From the NCBI RefSeq assembly GCF_000725125.1, contig NZ_JFCB01000001.1, positions 434,001-498,000 of the forward strand: DNA of 64,000 bases, written 5' to 3'. The position numbers were made by a program, and so were the translations under genes. Below are positions 55,974-64,000 of this stretch, in pieces. The DNA comes from Streptomyces toyocaensis. Its GTDB lineage: Bacteria > Actinomycetota > Actinomycetes > Streptomycetales > Streptomycetaceae. The notes below the pieces were generated by a model. The model saw nothing but the letters and a program-made list of their open reading frames with translations, ran no database searches and was not told the DNA's origin. Each line of letters opens with the position of its first letter. Position 1 is the stretch's first letter.

Positions 55974-57170
55974 GTGACCCTGTATCCCGACCCCTCCTCC
56001 CGCGCCGATGCCGTCGCCGCCGCCACCCCGGACGAGGGACTGCGCCGCAGCCTCGGTCTGGGCCGGCGCCGTTTCCTCAGCACCTGCACCGCCGTGGCGG
56101 CGGGAGCCGTCGCGGCGCCCGTCTTCGGCGCGGCCCCCGCCCTGGCCCAGGACCGCGGCGCAGACCACGACCACGGGCACGGACGCGGCCACGTGCTCGT
56201 CCCCCCGCACAAGCGCGGCATCATCCTCTACACCGTGCGTGACGCCACCGCCCGCGACCCCCTCGCGAGCGACCTGCCCTCGGGCTTCCGCGACGTGTTC
56301 AGGCAGCTGGCCCGCCACGGCTACCGCCAGGTCGAGTTCGCGGGCTACCGCCAGCACGCGAACGCGCCCGGCGGCGACAACCTGGAGTCCGTCGAGGGCG
56401 CCCGGCTGCTGCGCTCCTGGCTCGACGACAACGGCCTGCGCGCCCAGGGCAACCACGGTTTCATCCCGTCCTCCTGGCCGCTGAGCGAGGCGGACAAGGA
56501 CACCTTCAAGAAGCACCTGGAGATCGCCAACATTCTCGGCATGGACCACATGGGCACCGGCGGCGACCCCACCGGCAGCTCCCACCGCGCCGACTGGGAC
56601 GTGGCCGCCGACAAGTGGAACGCCCTGGGCGAGATCGCCCGCCGCGAGGGCATCAAGCTCTACACCCACAACCACGACAGCGCCTACGGCTTCCTGCTCG
56701 ACGGCGGCCCGCTGGACGACCAGGGCCGCCCGACCCGCAGCTCGGGCATCCGGAAGCTGGAGTACTTCCTGAAGGTCACCGACCCCCGGCTCGTCTGGCT
56801 GGAGATGGACATCTTCTGGGCGCACGTCGCCCAGTACAAGTTCCACACGTACACCGCCCACGACGGCTCCAGCCGCAGAAGCGTCTTCGACCCGGCGGGC
56901 CTGGTCGCCCGGCACAACAAGCGCTACCCGCTGTTCCACGCCAAGGACGGCGTCGTCGACACGACCAACGGCATGGGATACGACATGGTGCCGTTCGGAA
57001 CGGGCGACATCGACTACACGACGTTCTTCTCCCGGGTCGGGCAGCGCAACTACCACAACCCGATGGTCGAGGACGACAACTCTCCGAGCGCCACCGACCC
57101 CGCACAGTCACTGCGGGAGGCGAAGATCAGCTACGACAACATGGCGGCCCTGCGCAAGCGCTGCCGCTGA
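55974..57170 (+). CDS. Tat-exported sugar phosphate isomerase/epimerase-like TIM-barrel protein
   Basis: A 398-residue protein. A Tat signal spans ~20-55 (GLGRRRFLSTCTAVAAGAVA...GAAPALAQ). A His/Asp-rich linker (DHDHGHGRGH) follows, then the PF01261 barrel: ILYTVRDAT, VEFAGYRQH, GTGGDPTGSSHRADWD, LYTHNHDSAYGF (His), VWLEMDIFWAH (Glu, Asp, His) and FHAKDGVVDT (His, Asp). Start GTG 55974 follows AAGGCAGG; GTG 55899 is possible. It is an extracellular homologue of the cytosolic barrels, so part of the pathway probably acts outside the membrane. Confidence 0.88.
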   Translation: MTLYPDPSSRADAVAAATPDEGLRRSLGLGRRRFLSTCTAVAAGAVAAPVFGAAPALAQDRGADHDHGHGRGHVLVPPHKRGIILYTVRDATARDPLASDLPSGFRDVFRQLARHGYRQVEFAGYRQHANAPGGDNLESVEGARLLRSWLDDNGLRAQGNHGFIPSSWPLSEADKDTFKKHLEIANILGMDHMGTGGDPTGSSHRADWDVAADKWNALGEIARREGIKLYTHNHDSAYGFLLDGGPLDDQGRPTRSSGIRKLEYFLKVTDPRLVWLEMDIFWAHVAQYKFHTYTAHDGSSRRSVFDPAGLVARHNKRYPLFHAKDGVVDTTNGMGYDMVPFGTGDIDYTTFFSRVGQRNYHNPMVEDDNSPSATDPAQSLREAKISYDNMAALRKRCR

Positions 57171-57464
57171 CAGCATGACAAGGGACCGGGCGGCCCTTCC
57201 GCATCGGCCTCGCGGCCGCCGCAGCCTCGAAGGGGAGGCGACGAGCTCCTGGTCCGCGCGGTGAACCGGGGCCCGGCGGGGGAGCGGCTGCCCGGCCGCT
57301 TCCCGGACCACCGGCAGATGCCCTGAGCCCGTCGCGGCCCGGCCGCCCAGGCTGCCGTCCGCACCGCCTCCCGGACGACGGAAACGCAGGTGAAAGGCAC
57401 CGCGAAACCTTGATATGGTTGTCCATGTCGCTGCGGGGACCGCCCCGCATGTGACACACACCTT
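57171..57464 (+). promoter_or_regulatory. Gap before tRNA-Leu, with a likely tRNA promoter
   Basis: A TATGGT -10 box (57414-57419) with GTGAAA about 18 bases upstream (57390-57395) would start transcription about 40 bases before the tRNA. A frame ending at 57326 reads DELLVRAVNRGPAGERLPG then RFPDHRQMP. It looks like the end of a real protein but has no start or recognisable body, and may be a gene remnant. No other gene is seen. Confidence 0.5.
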
Positions 57465-57549
57465 GTCCGGGTGGCGGAATGGCAGACGCGCTAGCTTGAG
57501 GTGCTAGTGCCCTTTATCGGGCGTGGGGGTTCAAGTCCCCCCTCGGACA
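57465..57549 (+). tRNA. tRNA-Leu (anticodon GAG)
   Basis: Acceptor GTCCGGG pairs with CTCGGAC. The anticodon stem CTAGC/GCTAG closes loop TTGAGGT, giving anticodon GAG at 57498-57500 (codons CUC/CUU). A long variable arm (GCCC-ttta-TCGGGC) and the GGTTCAAGT T-loop region mark a class II leucine tRNA. CCA is not encoded. This is not the UAA-anticodon bldA tRNA. Confidence 0.97.
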
Positions 57550-57568
57550 CTCAGCTGGACGATACGTT

Positions 57569-57611
57569 CACGAGGGCCTCGACCTGACGGTCGCGGTCCT
57601 CGTGGCGTTTT
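57569..57611 (+). terminator. Hairpin plus T-run after tRNA-Leu
   Basis: CACGAGG (57569-57575) pairs with CCTCGTG (57598-57604), with an inner GACC/GGTC pair, followed by GCGTTTT. It is a good intrinsic terminator for the tRNA. Confidence 0.75.
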
Positions 57612-57877
57612 CGTCGCCGACCGTCGTTTTGGGCCTACGCAGAGTGACGTCTTGGTGCTGGGTCATGCGCTCTGCGGGCCGTCCGGTCCGGTGGGCCAAA
57701 GGTGACCTCCTCGACGTCCTCCCCGCGCACGTACCAGCAGTTGGTGACGGACGGCCCGTTCCGCATCGAGTTCACCGCCTGAACCGGGCACCATGAACCG
57801 GGCCCCGCGCTGCGCCGCGGGGGCCCGGCAGACACGGTTCCGGCAGACGGCGCCGGTGCACAGGACGGAGGCAGAAC
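57612..57877. other. Gene-poor stretch downstream of tRNA-Leu with a protein-end remnant
   Basis: No intact gene. A frame ending at 57781 codes TYQQLVTDGPFRIEFTA then stop, which looks like the C-terminus of a lost protein. A palindrome GGGCCCCGCGC/GCCGCGGGGGCCC lies near 57800-57830. No integrase, transposase or repeat of the tRNA 3' end was found here. Confidence 0.4.
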
Positions 57878-58501
57878 ATGGCAACGGACGCGTTCGACTG
57901 GGCTGGTGACCAGATGTGCGTCACCTTCACCCGGGGCCTGGGCCCCGCCGAGGTCTTCACCCGCTACGGCGCCGACCCGGCCCGTTCCCGCCTGCTGGAT
58001 GCGGACGCCGCGTCCGACCTGCCCACAGGTCAGTTTGCCGCCGGAACGGTATCGCTCCTGCGGGCGGGAAGGCTCGACGACTGGACGTTCTGCGTCGAGG
58101 AGGACGGCGTCATCGGCTCGTGGCCCGAACTCCTCGCCGCGCTGTCCCGCGGCACCGAGACCTACAGCGTCCTGTCCGCTGAGGGCCTTGCCGTCTTCCA
58201 GCACTGGCGCGACGGCCAGTGCCTGGAGAACTTCGAACCCGGCCCGGAACAACCCCGGCCCGAACATCCCGGTCCTTGGTGGGACAGGATTCAGGAAGCC
58301 CTGGCCGAGCGTGAGGGCTCCGGAATCGCCCCCGTGGTCGCCCTCGTCCTCGACCACCTCGGCCTCACCCTGGACGACGCGACCCTGGCTGCCCCCTGGC
58401 CCACGCTGACCGTCGCGGAGGACGACGCTCCGTCCGCACCACGCGGCGACTCCTACGCGGGCGAGGGCCCGGTCCCGCCGGGCGCCATCGAAATGCTGTA
58501 G
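57878..58501 (+). CDS. DUF6461-type protein
   Basis: A 207-residue soluble acidic protein (MATDAFDWAGDQMCVTFTRGLGPAEVFTRYG). Family stretches include LLRAGRLDDWTFCVEEDG, VIGSWPELLAALSRGTETYSVL and VVALVLDHLGLTLDDATL. This matches the DUF6461 family, common in Streptomyces accessory regions; function unknown. A GGACGGAGG site lies upstream of ATG 57878. It stands alone between two gene-poor stretches. Confidence 0.7.
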   Translation: MATDAFDWAGDQMCVTFTRGLGPAEVFTRYGADPARSRLLDADAASDLPTGQFAAGTVSLLRAGRLDDWTFCVEEDGVIGSWPELLAALSRGTETYSVLSAEGLAVFQHWRDGQCLENFEPGPEQPRPEHPGPWWDRIQEALAEREGSGIAPVVALVLDHLGLTLDDATLAAPWPTLTVAEDDAPSAPRGDSYAGEGPVPPGAIEML

Positions 58502-58943
58502 GCCCTGGGCCGTCCCCTACGCCCATGCCTCTCACCGCAGTACACGCCGCTCCCTCCAGCACTCGGCAACGGGTTGTCCCGCTGCCGGTGGCCTCGTACC
58601 GTCCGGGCGCGGTGGGTACTTCGCCTTCGCCTTGCGGGACCTTCTTCGTCTCCTCGCCGACCGTCGGCGCGACGACGATCGCGCCGAGGGTGCGGGAGTT
58701 TCCGGAACCGTGCGGCATGCCTCGTCCGCTCGGTCCGCTTCTTCGTCACTCAGGTTCTTCGCCTGCAGGGTGTCCCCGCACAGGGCCCTGCCCGTGGCCC
58801 GTCCGGCCCCGGTTCCTGGAGTGCCTCAACCACCGCTGTTTACGCAGTGGTTGATGACTGCCACACTGCTTGGCGCCGGTACACGGCTGGCTGACAGCGA
58901 GGGAGCACGGGCCTTACCGGCAAACCCAAGGGGAGGGAACAAC
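58502..58943. other. 442-base stretch without a recognisable gene
   Basis: I see no convincing gene. On the minus strand one frame codes GNSRTLGAIVVAPTVGEE and TKKVPQGEGEVPTAPGRYEA, which has the look of real protein sequence but no start, ribosome site or family. The right end carries the GGGAGGGA ribosome site of the next gene. Possibly a decayed insertion. Confidence 0.4.
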
Positions 58944-59342
58944 GTGCGAATCCGTTCACGCGCCATGACCGTCGCGGCTGCCGCCGCCCTGGCCGCCGGT
59001 GGCCTCACCGCCGCCACCAGCACCTCTGCGGTGGCGGCACCTGCTGCCGCCCTGTCCTGCTACGGCAGCGCCAAGAGCTACAGCACCGGCACTACTTACG
59101 CCTGGCCCACTGCCACGGCGTGGGCGACCACCACGTCCAACTGCGCAGACATCAACGTCAAGCCCAGCCGTACGGTGAGGGTGAGCGCCTGCCTCCTCAA
59201 ATCCAGCACCAACGAGGTCACGTGCAACAGCTACCGCACGATCTACGCCAATACCTGGGGCACGGCAGCCACTACCGTTCTGGACGGCACCAAGTTCTAC
59301 CTGCTGTTCGACAATCCCAGCTACGGACAGGTCGCCTACTGA
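58944..59342 (+). CDS. Small secreted protein with four cysteines
   Basis: A 132-residue protein. Signal peptide 1-~32 (RIRSRAMTVAAAAALAAGGL...TSAVAAP). The mature part is Thr/Ser/Tyr-rich with four Cys (LSCYGSAKSY, NCADIN, SACLLKSS, VTCNSY), enough for two disulfides, and a strand-rich end (DGTKFYLLFDNPSYGQVAY). Small secreted proteins of this type are frequent in Streptomyces; some are inhibitors or effectors, but I cannot assign one. The GTG 58944 start has GGGAGGGA upstream. Codon use is less GC-extreme than its neighbours, hinting at recent acquisition. Confidence 0.75.
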   Translation: MRIRSRAMTVAAAAALAAGGLTAATSTSAVAAPAAALSCYGSAKSYSTGTTYAWPTATAWATTTSNCADINVKPSRTVRVSACLLKSSTNEVTCNSYRTIYANTWGTAATTVLDGTKFYLLFDNPSYGQVAY

Positions 59343-59375
59343 TCCGTTTCCCGCGGCAGCTGAGCAGTGACAGAA

Positions 59376-59410
59376 GGCCCTCCGCGTCCGATCGTCGGAC
59401 GCGGAGGGCC
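59376..59410. terminator. Bidirectional terminator between secreted-protein and MFS genes
   Basis: A perfect 16-bp stem (GGCCCTCCGCGTCCGA / TCGGACGCGGAGGGCC) with a 3-base loop, between two convergent stop codons. Confidence 0.93.
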
Positions 59411-59428
59411 TCAGCGGTTCAGAGGGCC

Positions 59429-60832
59429 TCAGGGAGCCGCAGCAGCGGCGGCCTCGTCGCGGGCCGGTGCCTCGACGGCCTCGCCCTCCTCCAGCCCCAC
59501 GTCCTTCGTCTCCTTGCCGAGCAGCAGCGCGACCAGCGTCAGCAGCGCCATCGAGGAGAGGTAGACGCCGACCAGCCACGGCGAGCCGTCGCCGGCCTCC
59601 CACAGGGCGACCGCTATGAACGGGGCGACGGCAGCGCCGAGGATCGAGCTGACGTTGTAGGAGATGCCGGAGCCCGTGTAGCGCACGCTCGTCGGGAACA
59701 GCTCCGGCAGCAGCGCGCCCATCGGGCCGAACGTCATGCCCATCAGCGTGAAGCCGAACACCAGCCACAGCACCACGCCGACCGTGCCCAGGCCGATCAG
59801 CGGCACCCAGACCAGCCCGAAGACCAGGATCCCGGCGGTGACGGCGATCAGCGTGGCGCGCCGGCCGTAGCGGTCCGCGAGCGGGCCGGAGACCAGGGTG
59901 AACGCCGCGAAGAACAGCACACCGAAGATCATCATCAGCACGAACGTCGTGTAGTCGTACCCCAGGCCCGGCACGGCCGCGTCCTTAGCCGTGCGGCCGT
60001 AGCTCAGCGAGAACGTCGTCATCAGGTAGAAGAGAACGTACGTGGCCAGCATGAAGAAGGTGCCGAGGACCAACTGCCTCCAGTGGTCGCGGAAGACGGT
60101 GGCCAGCGGCAGCTTCCGCACCAGCCCTGCCTCCTGGGTCCTGGCGAAGACCGGGGCCTCCACCAGGCGCATCCGCACCCACAGGCCGATCGCGACCATC
60201 ACGGCGGAGAACAGGAACGGGATGCGCCAGCCCCAGCTCAGGAAGGCGTCCGAGGGCTGGGACGGGTCGGCGCCCGCCGTGGACGGGAGCAGCGCGCCGA
60301 TGATCAGGAAGAGCCCGTTGCCGATGATGAAGCCGAGCGGGGCGCCCAGCTGCGGGAAGGTGCCGTAGAGGGCGCGCTTGCCCTTCGGGGCGTTCTCGGT
60401 GGCGACCAGGGCCGCGCCGCTCCACTCGCCGCCGAGGGCGAAGCCCTGCGCGAGCCGCATCAGCACCAGCAGTGCGGTGGCGATCCAGCCGGCCTGCGCG
60501 TAGGTGGGGAGCACGCCGATGAGGAACGTGGCGATGCCCATGGTGAGGAGCGAGGCCACCAGCGTGCCCTTGCGGCCGAGCCGGTCGCCGAGGTGTCCGA
60601 AGACCACCGCGCCGATCGGGCGGGCGACCATCGCGGCGCCGAACACCGCGAAGGACGACAGCAGGGCCGTGGTCGGGTCGCTGCTCGGAAAGAAGAGCGC
60701 GGGGAAGACCAGGACGGCGGCGGTCGCGTAGATGTAGAAGTCGTAGAACTCGATCGTCGTGCCGATGAGGCTCGCGATGAGGACCCGCGAGCGGGAGTTG
60801 ACGGGGGCCGGGCCGGTGGATGGTGCGGGCAT
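59429..60832 (-). CDS. MFS transporter, metabolite:H+ symporter (MHS) family
   Basis: A 467-residue protein with 12 predicted helices. The MHS start IASLIGTTIEFYDFYIYATAA, the loop 2-3 motif GHLGDRLGRKGT, LMRLAQGFALGGEWSGAALVATENAP and the loop 8-9 motif GPLADRYGRR are all present. Family members import carboxylates or compatible solutes (shikimate, ketoglutarate, proline) with protons. ATG 60832 has GGAAAG upstream. It is divergent from the EF-G paralogue. A possible GntR-type operator lies in its promoter. Confidence 0.92.
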   Translation of the reverse strand: MPAPSTGPAPVNSRSRVLIASLIGTTIEFYDFYIYATAAVLVFPALFFPSSDPTTALLSSFAVFGAAMVARPIGAVVFGHLGDRLGRKGTLVASLLTMGIATFLIGVLPTYAQAGWIATALLVLMRLAQGFALGGEWSGAALVATENAPKGKRALYGTFPQLGAPLGFIIGNGLFLIIGALLPSTAGADPSQPSDAFLSWGWRIPFLFSAVMVAIGLWVRMRLVEAPVFARTQEAGLVRKLPLATVFRDHWRQLVLGTFFMLATYVLFYLMTTFSLSYGRTAKDAAVPGLGYDYTTFVLMMIFGVLFFAAFTLVSGPLADRYGRRATLIAVTAGILVFGLVWVPLIGLGTVGVVLWLVFGFTLMGMTFGPMGALLPELFPTSVRYTGSGISYNVSSILGAAVAPFIAVALWEAGDGSPWLVGVYLSSMALLTLVALLLGKETKDVGLEEGEAVEAPARDEAAAAAAP

Positions 60833-61257
60833 TTCACGGTCTTTCCAGGGAGAACGGTTGCCCAAGGCTCTCAGATGTCTCATCAATCAGGAAAGCAGTT
60901 CCGATATGTGAGACCACCAGGTCATGTGTCAGCCGCGGAAAACGCGTGGCTCCGCCCTGCCCTCCCTCCCTACACTCACCGCACAGGCGCCGCCCGCTGC
61001 CGGGCCGCGCATCCATGACCAGTGAGGGGAGACCGGCCGTGCGTCACCACGCCACCGCTGCCGCTCCCCGTTCCCGGTCCCGTCGGTCCGTGGTGATCCT
61101 GGTGTCTCCCGCCGTCCGGTGCCCGCTGCGCGGCCGGCACCGGATGCCCCTGACGCACGCCTGATCGCCGACGCCCCACGCCTGAAGGGGCGTCCGGCGC
61201 CGTGCGCCAGGGGAGATCGCGCCGCCCTTCTCCGGTACACCCGAAAGGCCACGGGCC
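60833..61257. promoter_or_regulatory. Divergent promoter region MFS / EF-G paralogue with a possible GntR-type site
   Basis: On the MFS side TGATGAGACATCTGA (within about 60875-60890, read on the minus strand) is a near-palindrome of the kind used by GntR/FCD regulators. On the EF-G side TACACT near 60971 may be a -10 box. A small open frame lies at 61039-61164. No other gene is seen. Confidence 0.35.
61039..61164 (+). CDS. Possible 41-aa upstream ORF before the EF-G paralogue
   Basis: GTG 61039 is preceded by GAGGGGAG and opens a 41-codon frame (VRHHATAAAPRSRSRRSVVI...RHRMPLTHA) ending 93 bases before the EF-G start. It is Arg/His-rich with a short hydrophobic patch. It might be a translated leader peptide sensing ribosome state, fitting an EF-G paralogue downstream, but there is no sequence family to support it. 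Confidence 0.3.
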   Translation: MRHHATAAAPRSRSRRSVVILVSPAVRCPLRGRHRMPLTHA

Positions 61258-63306
61258 ATGCGCACCAACCCACTCGCCGCCGTACGCAACCTCGGCATCC
61301 TCGCCCACGTCGACGCCGGCAAGACCACCGTCACCGAGCGGATCCTGTACGCCACCGGCACCACGCACAAGCGCGGCGAGGTCCACGACGGCACCACCGT
61401 CACCGACTTCGACCCGCAGGAGCGCGACCGGGGCATCACCATCTTCGCCGCCGCCGTCAGCTGCGCCTGGGACGGTCACCGGATCAACCTCATCGACACC
61501 CCCGGCCACGTCGACTTCGCCGACGAGGTGGAGCGCTCACTGCGCGTCCTCGACGGCGCCGTCGCCGTGTTCGACGCGGTCGCCGGTGTGGAGCCGCAGA
61601 GCGAGTCGGTGTGGCGGCAGGCGGACCGGCACGGTGTGCCGCGCATCGCGTTCGTCAACAAGATGGACCGGGCGGGGGCCGTGCTGGACGCCGCCGTCGC
61701 CTCCCTCCGCGAGCGGTTGCACCCCGCACCCCTGGCCGTGCAGCTCCCGATCGGCGCGGAGGACACCTTCACCGGTGTCGTCGACCTGCTGCACATGCGG
61801 GCCCTGACCTGGAGCGACGAGGGCGTGGCCCGCGAGCCGGCACCGGTGCCGGAGGAGCTGCGGGAGGAGGCGCACCGGCGGCGCCGGCTGCTGGAGGAGG
61901 CCGTCGCCGAACTGCACCCGGGGGCCCTCGAAGAGTTCTGTGACACGGGTGCGCTCGGCAGCGGCACGCTCGCGGCCGCCCTGCGGGACCTGACCCGCAG
62001 CGGCTCCGCCGTCGTCGTGCTGTGCGGCTCCGCCTACCGCAACCGCGGCATCGAGCCGCTGCTGGACGCCGTCCTCGCCTACCTCCCGTCGCCGCTCGAC
62101 GTGCCACCGGTGCGCGGTACGTGCGACGACGGCAGCGAGCAGGAGCGGACCGCCGACCCGGCGGCACCGCTGACCGCCCTCGCGTTCAAGGTGAACGCCA
62201 CCGCCACCGGGCGGCTGACCTATCTGCGGGTGTACTCGGGCACGATCGAGAAGGGAGACACCGTGTGGGACGCCACCGCACGCCGCACCGAGCGCGTCGG
62301 ACGGATCCTGCGTGTGCGGGCCGACCGCCACGACCGGCTGGAGCGTGCGACCGCCGGCGACATCGTCGCCGTGGTCGGGCTGAAGTCCGCCCGCGCGGGC
62401 TCCACGCTGTGCGCCCCGGGCGCCCCGCTGGTCCTGGAGCCCCCGGGTGTCGCCGACCCGGTCGTCTCCGTGGCGGTGGAGGCACTGAAGGGTACGGACA
62501 CCGGGCGCCTGGCGTCGGCGCTGGCGCGGCTCGCGGAGGAGGACCCCTCGCTGGTCGTGCGCACCGATCCGGAGACCGCCCAGACGGTGCTGTCCGGCAT
62601 GGGCGAGCTGCATCTGGAGGTCGCGGTGGAGAAGATCCGGAGGGAGCAGGGGCTGGGCGTCAACGTGGGCCGGCAGCGGGTGAGTTACCGGGAGACCGTC
62701 GGTGGAGGAGTGTCCGGGTTCGTGTTCCGGCACGTCAAACAGGACGGCGGCGCGGGTCAGTTCGCCCAAGTGGTCCTGGACGTGGAACCGCTGGACTCGC
62801 CGGAGGCCGGTTTCGAGTTCCGCTCGACGGTCGTCGGCGGGCGCGTGCCGCAGGAGTACGTCCGTGCCGTCGAGGCCGGCTGCCGGGACGCGCTCACCGA
62901 GGGGCCCCTCGGAGGGCACCCGGTGACGGGCCTGCGGGTGACGCTCACCGACGGTTCGACGCACGTCAAGGACTCCTCCGAAACCGCGTTCCGCACCGCG
63001 GGCCGGCTCGGACTGCGGGATGCCCTGCGGGCGTGCGCGATGGTGCTGCTGGAGCCGGTCGCCGAGGTCACGGTCACCGTGCCGCAGGACGCGGTGGGGT
63101 CCGTGCTCGGTGACCTGGCGGCGCGGCGCGGCCGGGTGAGCGGCTCGGCCACCCGGGCGGGCGCGGCGGTCGTCACCGCGACCGTGCCGCTGGGCGAACT
63201 CTTCGGCTACGCCACCCGGTTGCGCAGCCGCACCCAGGGCCGCGGCACCTTCACCACCCGGCCGACCGGTTACGCACCGGCACCGGCCGAAGCGCCCGCG
63301 CGGTGA
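61258..63306 (+). CDS. Elongation factor G paralogue (FusB/EF-G2 type)
   Basis: A 682-residue translational GTPase, shorter than housekeeping EF-G (~708). G1 AHVDAGKTT (16-24), switch RGITIF, G3 DTPGH (80-84), G4 NKMD (134-137) and G5 GSAYRN are intact; domain [17 protein letters not shown] and domains III-V ([32 protein letters not shown]) follow. There is no rpsL/rpsG/tuf context, so it is the extra copy found in Streptomyces. Such paralogues may work in recycling, stress or fusidic-acid tolerance; the role here is unknown. CCGAAAGG lies upstream of ATG 61258. Confidence 0.93.
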   Translation: MRTNPLAAVRNLGILAHVDAGKTTVTERILYATGTTHKRGEVHDGTTVTDFDPQERDRGITIFAAAVSCAWDGHRINLIDTPGHVDFADEVERSLRVLDGAVAVFDAVAGVEPQSESVWRQADRHGVPRIAFVNKMDRAGAVLDAAVASLRERLHPAPLAVQLPIGAEDTFTGVVDLLHMRALTWSDEGVAREPAPVPEELREEAHRRRRLLEEAVAELHPGALEEFCDTGALGSGTLAAALRDLTRSGSAVVVLCGSAYRNRGIEPLLDAVLAYLPSPLDVPPVRGTCDDGSEQERTADPAAPLTALAFKVNATATGRLTYLRVYSGTIEKGDTVWDATARRTERVGRILRVRADRHDRLERATAGDIVAVVGLKSARAGSTLCAPGAPLVLEPPGVADPVVSVAVEALKGTDTGRLASALARLAEEDPSLVVRTDPETAQTVLSGMGELHLEVAVEKIRREQGLGVNVGRQRVSYRETVGGGVSGFVFRHVKQDGGAGQFAQVVLDVEPLDSPEAGFEFRSTVVGGRVPQEYVRAVEAGCRDALTEGPLGGHPVTGLRVTLTDGSTHVKDSSETAFRTAGRLGLRDALRACAMVLLEPVAEVTVTVPQDAVGSVLGDLAARRGRVSGSATRAGAAVVTATVPLGELFGYATRLRSRTQGRGTFTTRPTGYAPAPAEAPAR

Positions 63307-63331
63307 CGCGCTGACGCGGTGGCCGGTCCCC

Positions 63332-63368
63332 GGCGGTCCCTCCCCCGCCCAGTGGGGGAGGGACCGCC
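63332..63368. terminator. Bidirectional terminator after the EF-G paralogue
   Basis: A perfect 15-bp stem (GGCGGTCCCTCCCCC / GGGGGAGGGACCGCC) with a 7-base loop, between convergent stops. Confidence 0.93.
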
Positions 63369-63373
63369 ACCGG

Positions 63374-64000
63374 TCAGGGGTAGGACACCACCACCGACGG
63401 CACGGTGTTCGTGCCCGAGGTCGGCGCTCCGGTGTCGTTGATGACGCACTCGTACTGCCCGTGCCCGCTCAGGGAAATGACCATCAGGTGGTGGAAGCGC
63501 ACCCCGGGCCGCTCCGGGGCGGCGAAGCCGTGGTGCTGGACGATCGTCGGGTCGACGTTGTAGTAGCAGTAGCTGCCCATGCCCCAGCCCTCGTGGGTGG
63601 TGACGTGGTCGCCGACCTTGTAGGCGGCGTAGCCCTTGAGCGAGCCGTTCTGGATCGCGGCCTGGTTCGGGGCGTCGTAGGCCTTCTCGTTCTGGAAGAA
63701 GATCGTGCGGCCGCGTTCGCCGTTCCACTGCACGTCGTACTTGTTGAAGTGCTCGACGAACAGGCCGGTGGCGAGGACGTCGTGGCCGTTGACGACGACA
63801 CCGAAGTCGCAGCGGTTGGTCTCCCAGCCCACACCCTCGCCGTGGTCGGCGCGCCAGACCCAGGTGTGGTCGATGATGGTGTGCCGGGCGTTGACCACCA
63901 TGCTGGTGGTCGCCCTGCCGGGGCCCGCACCGCCGATCCGGATGAAGACGTCCTGGACGGTGATGGGGTTGGCGGCGTGGTTCTGGCAGGCGCCGCGCGG
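63374..64000 (-). CDS. C-terminal part of a secreted parallel beta-helix-like protein (truncated by window edge)
   Basis: The frame enters from the right edge and ends at 63374; 208 residues are visible. Repeating short-strand segments (NPITVQDVFIRIGG, TTSMVVNARHTIIDHTWVWR, CDFGVVVNGHDVLATGLFVEHFNKYDVQW) are typical of right-handed parallel beta-helices of polysaccharide lyases and related surface proteins. It ends with VSVVVSYP-like strands. Similar Streptomyces proteins are annotated as F5/8-type or pectate-lyase-like secreted proteins. Catalytic residues cannot be judged from this part; the N-terminus lies outside the window. Confidence 0.65.
   Translation of the reverse strand, partial: PRGACQNHAANPITVQDVFIRIGGAGPGRATTSMVVNARHTIIDHTWVWRADHGEGVGWETNRCDFGVVVNGHDVLATGLFVEHFNKYDVQWNGERGRTIFFQNEKAYDAPNQAAIQNGSLKGYAAYKVGDHVTTHEGWGMGSYCYYNVDPTIVQHHGFAAPERPGVRFHHLMVISLSGHGQYECVINDTGAPTSGTNTVPSVVVSYP

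Noticed and set aside
57240-57326. Frame coding DELLVRAVNRGPAGERLPG then RFPDHRQMP
   Set aside because: It reads like a protein end but has no start, ribosome site or recognisable body; noted only as a possible remnant.
57465-57549. tRNA-Leu as a bldA gene
   Set aside because: The anticodon is GAG, not UAA.
58365-58718. Minus-strand 117-codon frame (GNSRTLGAIVVAPTVGEE)
   Set aside because: No ribosome site or family match, and it overlaps the DUF6461 gene on the opposite strand.
57525-60900. attL/attR pair of an integrated element at tRNA-Leu
   Set aside because: I found no repeat of the tRNA 3' end downstream and no integrase gene in the window.

Overview
The window is high-GC actinobacterial chromosome, almost certainly Streptomyces. 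Evidence: very high GC with GC-biased third codon positions, frequent GTG starts, 4-base ATGA/GTGA gene overlaps, Streptomyces-type DUF families, XRE/DUF5753-like and MmyB-like regulators, CebR-type operators at cellulase genes, an EF-G paralogue and rare TTA codons. No phage, plasmid backbone, complete insertion sequence or CRISPR array is visible.

Layout. 0-16.3 kb: housekeeping and stress genes: the end of an ABC-F ATPase, a bacterial eRF1-like protein, DJ-1/PfpI, CBS-pair and DUF2795 proteins, a SigB/F-type sigma factor, a Glu-rich anchored secreted protein, an aminotransferase-fold protein with no lysine at all, two metallo-beta-lactamase-fold hydrolases around a DedA protein, a holin-like/phosphatase fusion, OsmC, GDPD and a second DnaK. 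16.3-20.4 kb: two HTH regulators, a pterin dehydratase, a TTA-containing methyltransferase gene and a deletion scar joining the heads of two secreted-protein genes. 20.5-25.8 kb: a divergent cellulase pair, GH48 and GH6, each with a CBM2 domain, with two CebR boxes between them. 25.9-36.7 kb: a methyltransferase, an SDR behind a perfect palindrome, an aldo-keto reductase, an acyl-CoA synthetase, a bile-acid-symporter remnant, FdhD, a FabH-like enzyme, and a Ser/Thr kinase coupled to a membrane protein.

37.0-57.2 kb is the most interesting part. First comes a sugar system: a ROK regulator, a complete ribose-type ABC transporter, a Gfo/Idh/MocA dehydrogenase, a TIM-barrel isomerase/lyase-like protein and a large secreted sorbosone-dehydrogenase/PKD/CBM6/ThuA/DUF1080 protein. 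One 24-bp motif precedes both the ROK gene and the secreted-protein gene. This set fits oxidation of glycosides through 3-keto intermediates. A terminator follows, then a tightly overlapping eight-gene cluster recognisable as an ebo-type metabolite cluster (EboA, TatD/EboB, UbiA/EboC, EboE, EboF homologues). It opens with an inositol-3-phosphate-synthase-like gene where the described clusters carry a sugar-phosphate cyclase (EboD), and has two extra TIM-barrel genes.

57.2-64 kb: a tRNA-Leu(GAG), a gene-poor accessory stretch with a DUF6461 protein and a small cysteine-containing secreted protein, an MFS transporter, an EF-G paralogue with a possible upstream small ORF, and the C-terminus of a secreted beta-helix-like protein that runs off the window.
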